Positions 58,359 to 64,000 of a stretch of 64,000 nt of DNA are shown one piece after another. Source of the DNA: Streptomyces fulvoviolaceus (GTDB lineage Bacteria; Actinomycetota; Actinomycetes; Streptomycetales; Streptomycetaceae). The notes below the pieces were generated by a model, which worked only from the letters and a program-made list of their open reading frames with translations, ran no database searches and was not told where the DNA came from. The first letter of the stretch is position 1. Every line of letters starts with the position of its first letter. The position numbers and the translations under genes are program-made. The stretch is taken from the NCBI RefSeq assembly GCF_000718165.1, contig NZ_JOEY01000027.1, forward strand, positions 89,922 through 153,921, read 5' to 3'.

Positions 58359-59852
58359 TCAGTCCTTGCTCGTGGACTTGCGGGTGCGGCGGCGCAGGGC
58401 CGGGCCCAGGCGGACCAGGACGCGCTTCTCGATACCGGTGACACGGCGTTCCACCGCGGCGAGCTGCTTGCGGGAGGCCGCCAACTCCTGGCGTACGACG
58501 TCCAGTTGGGCGGCGGTGTCGGTGGCGCGCCGCTCCGCGGCCGTCAGCTTGGCGCGCAGGTCCTTCGTCTCCTTGGCCTGCTTCGTGGCCCGTTCCCTGG
58601 CCTTCACGTCGGCCGCGGTGATCCGCTCGCGGAGGCGGCTGATGCGGTACCGCATCTGGCCGTCGTCCTCGCCGTCCCAGACCGGCATCGACGGGGGCAG
58701 GTCGAGGGAGGCGAGGCGGGCGTCGAAGGCGGCGCCGCCGTCGCCGTGGGTGTAGGCGTTCTGCAGGCCGTTGCGGTCGAGGAAGGCGACCATGCGCTCG
58801 AAGCGTTCGCTGTGGCCCTTGATCATCGCCGAGAAGTCGGCGCCCTCGTACAGGTCCCGCGGGTCGGTGTCGCCGCTCAGCTCGGCGAGCGGGCGGTGCG
58901 GGATGTCGAAGTACCGGCAGAGTTCGAGGGTGCGCGAGTCGTGGGTGAGGACGACGCTCGGGGTGCCGGCCAGGAGGGCGGCGACATTGCCGTGGATCCG
59001 GGTGCCGAAGGCGAAGTCGTAGCCGCGCAGTTCGTCGATCCAGGTCGCCGGGTCCAGCGGCATGCGCACCTTGTTCTCCTGCAGCAGCGCGTGGCTGAGC
59101 TGGAGCGGGAACGGGTCGTCGTATCCCGACTCGGGGGTGGTGTCGCCCCAGAGCAGCAGTTCCGCGTCGACCAGGTTCTGCGCGTAGTACGTGAGGTCCG
59201 GGTAGCGCTCCCAGGCGTGGCGGGCGATGCCCGAGATGTCGCCGACGGGGATCGCGTCCGGGGAGAGGTTCAGGGCGATGCGGGAGGAGGAGGTGAGCTC
59301 CGTGGCGCGGATCTCGGGGAACCTGTCGCCGTGCAGGAACATCGACGGGCAGCCGATGATGTCGACGTCGTGGAAGCCGAGGTCGCGGAGGTAGCTCGCG
59401 GTCAGTTCACCGCGGACGCCGATGGAGGCCGACCGCTCCAGGACCGCGCGGGCGAAGCGCCTGACCGAGTCCGCGAGCGGGCCCAGCTGCTCGGTGTCGT
59501 AGTCGTCGGGGGCCTGTGCGCCCACGCCGAAGACGATCACCGGGATCCTGAGCTGCTCGATCAGCGTGGACAGGCGGTCCAGCGAGGCCTGGAAGCTCGG
59601 GCGGAAGGCGTTGGCGAGCGGGACGACGAAGGCGTCGTACCGCTCGTTGATCTCCGCGGCGCGCTCGGCCGAGTGGTCCGTGCGGATGCCGTTGGACGTC
59701 ACCTCGGTGTCCGGCGTCGTCAGCATCTTGTGGGCGGAGTCGCTGAAGATCAGGTTGCCGGTGTTCGTCCCGATGAGGTCCTGCTGGACGAACTCCGTCG
59801 GGGTGGCGACACGGAACGGACTCTTTCCGGACCGGATCAGGATCTGCTTCAC
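58359..59852 (-). CDS. Polysaccharide pyruvyl transferase-family protein with C-terminal coiled coil
   Basis: 497 residues from GTG 59852 (GAGGGG about 5 nt upstream). The polysaccharide pyruvyl transferase domain spans about residues 20-330 (IGTNTGNLIFSDSAHKML, VIVFGVGAQAPDDY, and the conserved GTRIHGNVAALLAGTPSVVLTHDSRT, which contains the catalytic-type His). From about 400 a long coiled coil (RRATDTAAQLDVVRQELAAS, RKQLAAVERRV) ends in a basic tail. The family adds pyruvate ketals to surface polysaccharides or acts on teichoic acid-like polymers. No glycosyltransferase cluster is adjacent. Confidence 0.87.
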   Translation of the reverse strand: MKQILIRSGKSPFRVATPTEFVQQDLIGTNTGNLIFSDSAHKMLTTPDTEVTSNGIRTDHSAERAAEINERYDAFVVPLANAFRPSFQASLDRLSTLIEQLRIPVIVFGVGAQAPDDYDTEQLGPLADSVRRFARAVLERSASIGVRGELTASYLRDLGFHDVDIIGCPSMFLHGDRFPEIRATELTSSSRIALNLSPDAIPVGDISGIARHAWERYPDLTYYAQNLVDAELLLWGDTTPESGYDDPFPLQLSHALLQENKVRMPLDPATWIDELRGYDFAFGTRIHGNVAALLAGTPSVVLTHDSRTLELCRYFDIPHRPLAELSGDTDPRDLYEGADFSAMIKGHSERFERMVAFLDRNGLQNAYTHGDGGAAFDARLASLDLPPSMPVWDGEDDGQMRYRISRLRERITAADVKARERATKQAKETKDLRAKLTAAERRATDTAAQLDVVRQELAASRKQLAAVERRVTGIEKRVLVRLGPALRRRTRKSTSKD

Positions 59853-60097
59853 GACACCCCTCGGACGGCGACTTGACCGAGCTTCTGTTCGCGTGTCGGT
59901 CGTATGAGTGAACAAACCCTATAGGGAGGTAAATGCAGAGTGAAGAGAGTGCGTGAAAGTCACACGGGTGATTGACGGGATGCTGCGTCGCCGTCATGGG
60001 GATCCCGTAGCGGGCGCACAGGCTGCTCGACACCTTCGCACAGTGGAGGGGCGTGTCATGGGACGTACGGGGACGGATCGACACGCTGGAGGTAGCG

Positions 60098-60703
60098 ATG
60101 GGGTTCATGGTGCTTCTCGCACTGGTGCTGGTGGGCGGGGCGGTCTTCGCGGTCGTGACGCAGCGGCGGGCGGGTGCGGCGGGCGTATCGGGTATGCCCG
60201 GTACGCAGGGTGCTGCCGCTTCGGTTCCTGTCTCTCCGGCTCCCGTCATCGTCTCCGACCTCGACGCGCACGCCGAGGCCCGGCGCTGGGTCGAGCGGCT
60301 CGGTGGCGGTCTGGCCACGCTCGACGCCGCGGGTGACGAGGCCGCCGCGCAGGCCCTCGCCGACGCGGGCGAGCGGTACCGCGCCGCGCAGGGGCAGCTC
60401 GACGCCGCCGAGTACGGCTTGGTGACCCGGACCGCCCTGGAGGGCCTGTACTACGTCCGCGGCGCCCGCACCGTCCTCGGTCTCGACCCCGGCCCCGCGC
60501 TGCCGGATCTCGGTACGGCCCAAGTCACCGCCCGGGACGGGCGGGTCACGGTCGACGCCCGGACGTACGCCGTCTCCAACCGTCGGGGCGGGGCGACGCC
60601 GTACTACTACCCCGGCGGTGTCGTCGGCGGTCGGCGGGTTCCGGGCGGCTGGTACAGCTCGCCCTGGTGGAAGGCGGTGCTGGTGGCCGACGGCGTGTTC
60701 TGA
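60098..60703 (+). CDS. Membrane-anchored hypothetical protein with Gly/Tyr-rich C-terminus
   Basis: 201 residues from ATG 60098 (GGAGG 5 nt upstream). One N-terminal TM helix (FMVLLALVLVGGAVFAVV), a Ser/Pro/Ala linker, a helical domain (about 55-115; DAHAEARRWVERLGGGLATL, AAQALADAGERYRAAQGQLD), then an extended tail rich in Gly, Tyr and Trp (PYYYPGGVVGGRRVPGGWYSSPWW). I do not recognise a characterised family, though this tail resembles that of other Streptomyces membrane proteins. Confidence 0.75.
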   Translation: MGFMVLLALVLVGGAVFAVVTQRRAGAAGVSGMPGTQGAAASVPVSPAPVIVSDLDAHAEARRWVERLGGGLATLDAAGDEAAAQALADAGERYRAAQGQLDAAEYGLVTRTALEGLYYVRGARTVLGLDPGPALPDLGTAQVTARDGRVTVDARTYAVSNRRGGATPYYYPGGVVGGRRVPGGWYSSPWWKAVLVADGVF

Positions 60704-60773
60704 ACCGGCGGCTCTTTGCTCCTGGTTCACCTTGATGATGCTGTCTCTTTACTTCTCAAAATCACTTAAGGGA

Positions 60774-60795
60774 ACTCACAGAGACCTCACAGGGC
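60774..60795 (+). promoter_or_regulatory. PHO-box-like 11-bp direct repeat
   Basis: ACTCACAGAGA and CCTCACAGGGC are direct repeats with TCACAG exactly 11 bp apart, the periodicity of Streptomyces PhoP boxes (GTTCACC-type units). It is 20 bp before the DUF4956 start, in the only promoter region for an operon with a possible polyphosphate polymerase. Matches to consensus are partial. Confidence 0.4.
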
Positions 60796-60814
60796 ACTGT
60801 CCGACCGTCATGTC

Positions 60815-61426
60815 ATGACCCCAACGGCCGTGAACCAACTCCTCCTGGTCGCCTGCGACCTCGTCGCCATCTCCCTCCTCACCTTCGGCGTGTACTTCCC
60901 GCGTCACCACCGCCGGGACCTGGTCACGGCCTTCCTCGGGGTGAACGTCGGAGTGCTCGCGGTGTCGATGACGCTGAGCTCGACGTCGGTCGGGATCGGG
61001 CTGGGGATGGGCCTGTTCGGGGTGCTGTCGATCATCCGGCTGCGGTCGTACGAGATCGCCCAGCACGAGATCGCGTACTACTTCTCCGCCCTCGCCGTCG
61101 GCCTGCTCAACGGCCTCCCGCACCGCGTGAGCGTCCTGACCGCGTGCCTGACGCTGCTGATCGTCGCCGCCCTCTACGTCGGCGACCACCCCCGCCTCTT
61201 CCCCCGCCACCGGCAGCGCAGCCTGCGCCTCGACTCCGCCCACACCGACGAGGATGCCCTGCGCGCCCACCTCGAAGTGCTGCTCGGCGGGCGGGTGGTG
61301 AACCTGTCCGTCAAGAACATCGACCTCGTCAACGACACCACCCTGGTCGAGGTGCGGTACGTCGTCCCCGCCGCGCGGCGGGCCGAGGACGTCGGTGTGC
61401 CCACCGAGCAGGAGGTACGGGCGTGA
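60815..61426 (+). CDS. DUF4956 membrane protein
   Basis: 203 residues. Three or four TM helices in the N-terminal 125 residues (LLLVACDLVAISLLTFGVYF, LVTAFLGVNVGVLAVSM, GIGLGMGLFGVLSIIRLRS, LTLLIVAALYV), including the conserved FGVLSIIRLRSYEI loop. The cytoplasmic C-terminal domain of about 70 residues carries RVVNLSVKNIDLVNDTTLVEVRY. DUF4956 proteins repeatedly neighbour VTC-domain polyphosphate polymerases, as here, where the stop overlaps the VTC start. Function unknown; a channel or anchoring subunit is plausible. Confidence 0.88.
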   Translation: MTPTAVNQLLLVACDLVAISLLTFGVYFPRHHRRDLVTAFLGVNVGVLAVSMTLSSTSVGIGLGMGLFGVLSIIRLRSYEIAQHEIAYYFSALAVGLLNGLPHRVSVLTACLTLLIVAALYVGDHPRLFPRHRQRSLRLDSAHTDEDALRAHLEVLLGGRVVNLSVKNIDLVNDTTLVEVRYVVPAARRAEDVGVPTEQEVRA

Positions 61427-62214
61427 CCACGCTCGACTCCCTCGGCACGGCCGTCGACACGCTCCGGCCCATCGGGCTCCACGAACTCCTCGCCCACGCC
61501 GAGCTGTTGACCCGGCTGGACCGGAAGTACATGCTGCCCGTCGTCGACCTGCCGTTCGTGTTCGGCGGCATGGACGAGGACGTACGGGTCCTGGAGATCG
61601 ACGGCCGGCGGCAGTTCCGCTACCGGTCCCTCTACTTCGACACCCCGGACCTCGACGGCTACCTGGGCGCGGCCCGGCGCCGCCGCAGACGCTTCAAGGT
61701 TCGTGTGCGTACCTACCTCGACTCCGGTCTCGATTTCGTCGAGGTCAAGACGCGGGGGCCGCGCGGTACGACCGTCAAGCACCGGATGCCCTACGACGGT
61801 GACCCGGGCCAACTCGGCGCCGACGCCCGGGCGTTCGTGGACGCCGTGCTCACCGGGGCCGGGATCGACTCGGCCGGCTTCCGGTTCGTGCCCTCGCTGA
61901 CGACGACGTACCGGCGCACCACGCTCTTCCTCCCGGCCACGGGCAGCCGGCTCACCGTCGACACCGGGCTGGGCTGGGCCCTGCCCGACGGGAGCGCCGC
62001 CCTGCGCACCCCGGACCGCGCCATCGTCGAGACCAAGTCCGGGCGGGCGGGGTCCGGCGCCGACCGGCTGATGTGGTCGCTCAGGCACCGGCCCTGCCCG
62101 GTCTCGAAGTACGGCACCGGGCTCGCCGCCCTGCGCCCCGACCTTCCCGCCCACCGGTGGCTGCCCGTGCTGCGGCGCCACTTTCCCACCGCACTCGACG
62201 GGAGTCCCGCATGA
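61423..62214 (+). CDS. VTC-domain protein (polyphosphate polymerase-like)
   Basis: 263 residues from GTG 61423, overlapping the previous stop by 4 bp with GGAGG at 61411-61415. VTC/CYTH-like tunnel fold: LLTRLDRKYMLPV (basic residues that in yeast Vtc4 bind phosphate), FRYRSLYFDTPDL, RRRRRRFKVRVRTYLDSG, FVEVKTRG with a metal-binding Glu, and AIVETKSGR near the end. Yeast Vtc4 makes polyphosphate from ATP; bacterial VTC proteins are largely uncharacterised. The R/K-x-R/K pairs and acidic residues are in place, so catalysis is plausible. Confidence 0.88.
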   Translation: MTTLDSLGTAVDTLRPIGLHELLAHAELLTRLDRKYMLPVVDLPFVFGGMDEDVRVLEIDGRRQFRYRSLYFDTPDLDGYLGAARRRRRRFKVRVRTYLDSGLDFVEVKTRGPRGTTVKHRMPYDGDPGQLGADARAFVDAVLTGAGIDSAGFRFVPSLTTTYRRTTLFLPATGSRLTVDTGLGWALPDGSAALRTPDRAIVETKSGRAGSGADRLMWSLRHRPCPVSKYGTGLAALRPDLPAHRWLPVLRRHFPTALDGSPA

Positions 62215-64000
62215 GGACGAGAACAACTGGATCGGTTGTGGGCGCCCTCGCCTCCGCCGCGCTCGCCGCGGCGGCGCTGGCGGGATGCACGTCCTCGGAC
62301 TCCTCCTCCGACGGCGCTTCGTCCTCGGAGAGTTCTTCGAGTACGACGGCCGCTGCCGCCGTCGAGGGCGGCCAGTCCGCCGCGACCGTGCTGGCGGACA
62401 ACAAGGAGGCGCACACCGAGGGGTCCTGGGATGAGGACGACGCCGTGGACATCACGCTCGACGGCGACTCCGCCACCGTCGACGGCGACGGGGCCCGGGC
62501 GGACGACGGCACGGTGACCATCGGCTCCGCGGGGACGTACCGGCTGAGCGGGAAGCTCACCGGGCAGGTCGTCGTCAACGCCCCTGACCAGAAAGTCACG
62601 TTGATCCTCGACGGGGTGTCGGTGTCGAACCCCTCCGGCGCGGCTCTGGCGGCGACCGAGGCGGACGAGGTCACGATCGTCCTGGCCGACGGCAGCGAGA
62701 ACACGCTCTCCGACGCCGACTCCTACGCCGAGGACGCGGAAGCCGACGCAGCGCTCCACAGCGCGGCCGACCTGACGGTGGCGGGCGACGGCTCGCTCAC
62801 TGTGCACGGCAACGGAAACGACGGGATCGCCAGTACGGACGGCCTGGTCATCGCCTCCGGCACGGTCACCGTCGACGCCGCCGACGACGGCATCCGCGGC
62901 AAGGACTACCTGGTCGTGGAGGGCGGCACGCTCAGCGTCACCGCCAAGGGCGACGGGCTGAAGTCCGACAACTCCGAGGACGCGGACGCCGGTTACATCG
63001 CGGTGGGCGGCGGCACGGTGAAGGTGAGCAGCGCGGGCGACGGCATAGACGCGGCCACCGATCTCGTGGTCACCGGCGGCAAGGTGGACGTCAGCAGCAA
63101 GGCCACCGACGACTCCTCGGCCCACGGCCTCAAGGCGGGCGTGATCGCCGTACTGGAGGGCGGAGCGGCCGCCGTCGACTCCTCCGCCGACGCCGTCCAC
63201 GGCGAAGCGGCCGTCCACTTCAACGGCGCGGACGTCACCCTCGCCGCCGGTGACGACGGGGTGCACGCCGAGGGCGATCTGGTCATCAGCAAGGGCGAGT
63301 TGGAGATCACGACGGCGAACGAGGGGCTGGAGGGCAAGGACATCCTGGTCCGCGGCGGCTCGTCGACGGTCACGTCGAACGACGACGGGGTCAACGCGTC
63401 GGGGAGCGAGGCGACTTCGGACACTCAAGGAGGCGGCCCCGGAGGAGGAGGCGGCCCCGGCGGCGGTGGCGAGAACGTCGGCGACTACTCGTTGAAGATC
63501 ACCGGCGGCACCCTCGTCCTCAACGCCGAGGGCGACGGCTTCGACTCCAACGGCACCGCCGAGATCACCGGCGGCACGCTCGTCGTCAACGGCCCCCAGC
63601 GGGGCGGCAACGGCGCCCTCGACGTCAACGGCAGCTTCACGGTGAGCGGCGGTGTGGTCCTCGCCTCGGGCAGCGCCAGCATGATCGTCGCCCCGGACGA
63701 GGAGTCCGAGCAGGGCTGGCTCTCGGCGACGCTCGACTCGTCCGTCGACGCGGGCACGACCCTGCACATCGTCGACTCCGACGGGAAGGTCGTCGCGTCG
63801 TACGTCACCTCGAAGACCATCCAGAACGTCGTGTACTCGGGCGAGGGCATCGAGAACGGCGAGGAGTACACCGTCTACGCGGGCGGCAGCACCTCCGGCT
63901 CCGACACCGGCGGTCTCGCGGAGTCGGGCAAGCTCGGCTCGGCGGAGAAGATCGCGACGGTGACGGCGGGGGAGGCTCCGGAGGGCGGTGGGTTCGGGGG
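62211..64000 (+). CDS. Cthe_2159-type carbohydrate-binding domain lipoprotein (3' end outside window)
   Basis: 596 residues are visible and the frame is open to the window end. The ATG overlaps the VTC stop by 4 bp. A lipoprotein signal ends AAALAGC (cysteine near residue 26), followed by a Ser/Asp linker. From about residue 70, repeated beta-helix turns occur: TYRLSGKLTGQVVV, DDGIRGKDYLVVEGGTLSVT, GDGIDAATDLVVTGGKVDVS, GDDGVHAEGDLVIS. This is the pattern of the Cthe_2159 (DUF4353) polygalacturonate-binding family. A Gly-rich insert (QGGGPGGGGGPGGGGENV) interrupts it near residue 410. It is the third gene of the DUF4956-VTC operon, probably the extracellular part of the same system. Confidence 0.88.
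   Translation, partial: MRTRTTGSVVGALASAALAAAALAGCTSSDSSSDGASSSESSSSTTAAAAVEGGQSAATVLADNKEAHTEGSWDEDDAVDITLDGDSATVDGDGARADDGTVTIGSAGTYRLSGKLTGQVVVNAPDQKVTLILDGVSVSNPSGAALAATEADEVTIVLADGSENTLSDADSYAEDAEADAALHSAADLTVAGDGSLTVHGNGNDGIASTDGLVIASGTVTVDAADDGIRGKDYLVVEGGTLSVTAKGDGLKSDNSEDADAGYIAVGGGTVKVSSAGDGIDAATDLVVTGGKVDVSSKATDDSSAHGLKAGVIAVLEGGAAAVDSSADAVHGEAAVHFNGADVTLAAGDDGVHAEGDLVISKGELEITTANEGLEGKDILVRGGSSTVTSNDDGVNASGSEATSDTQGGGPGGGGGPGGGGENVGDYSLKITGGTLVLNAEGDGFDSNGTAEITGGTLVVNGPQRGGNGALDVNGSFTVSGGVVLASGSASMIVAPDEESEQGWLSATLDSSVDAGTTLHIVDSDGKVVASYVTSKTIQNVVYSGEGIENGEEYTVYAGGSTSGSDTGGLAESGKLGSAEKIATVTAGEAPEGGGFG

Noticed and set aside
55799..58441. 880-codon open frame opposite the FG-GAP gene
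   Set aside because: Antisense shadow of a GC-rich gene; its translation is Gly/Arg/Ala-rich with no domain, while the minus strand has a signal peptide, ribosome-binding site and FG-GAP repeats.

Overview
The window is a high-GC, gene-dense actinobacterial chromosome segment, almost certainly from Streptomyces. The signs are extreme third-position GC, frequent GTG/TTG starts, two complete branched-chain 2-oxo acid dehydrogenase operons, a bacterial proteasome activator, a K15-type DD-transpeptidase and two near-perfect parS sites (core GTTTCACGTGAAAC). Gene content and order resemble, from memory, the S. coelicolor region with two bkd clusters and aspS on one flank of oriC. The parS sites and scattered DnaA-box-like 9-mers fit an origin-proximal location. 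No tRNA, rRNA, CRISPR array, intact insertion sequence or prophage is visible.

Layout. 1-8.9 kb: 3' end of a SpoU/TrmH RNA methyltransferase; paaN divergent from a 3-hydroxyacyl-CoA dehydrogenase/TetR pair; an Lrp/AsnC regulator divergent from bkd operon 2 (E1alpha-E1beta-E2). A shared ACCGAAC-type palindrome links the paa-like promoter and the bkd promoter. 8.9-16.6 kb: MobA-MoeA molybdenum-cofactor genes running through a parS site into a TrkA-N potassium channel, then a DrrAB-type ABC exporter, a quinone oxidoreductase, a cell-wall-type membrane protein and the proteasome activator Bpa. 16.6-24.9 kb: a Ser/Thr kinase with a possible coupled leader ORF, a phosphotransferase, a PPOX-fold protein and an orphan DevR-like response regulator divergent from bkd operon 1. 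24.9-33 kb (accessory): a BRO-N protein, a MacB-like ABC operon with a peptidoglycan-binding fusion protein, a multiply frameshifted pseudogene, a perfect 22-bp-arm palindrome, and a secreted-protein/lipoprotein/LuxR-HTH cassette. 33-47 kb: K15-like DD-peptidase, GntR-MFS pair, metabolic singletons, an AraC/cupin divergent pair, an NHL-repeat thioredoxin protein, M18 aminopeptidase, long-chain-type acyl-CoA dehydrogenase, a Tat/lipoprotein intradiol dioxygenase, SseB-like protein and pirin. 47-55 kb: a BRO-N gene remnant, AI-2E family exporter, a multidomain PAS-GAF-PP2C-HATPase phosphatase, parS, aspS, and two tandem Tat-exported intradiol dioxygenases with duplicated, apparently leaderless promoters. 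55-64 kb: a large secreted FG-GAP/VCBS protein, a polysaccharide pyruvyl transferase-family protein, and an operon of DUF4956 membrane protein, VTC-domain protein and Cthe_2159-type carbohydrate-binding lipoprotein (cut by the window end), preceded by an 11-bp direct repeat resembling a PHO box.

Functional themes: branched-chain amino acid/aromatic catabolism feeding acyl-CoA pools, molybdenum-cofactor synthesis, envelope remodelling and export, and chromosome organisation near oriC. The most interesting unexplained elements are the moeA/channel-embedded parS site, the shared operator between paa-like and bkd genes, palindromic repeats that enter coding sequence, two decayed genes whose ancestry can still be read, and the DUF4956-VTC-Cthe_2159 operon.
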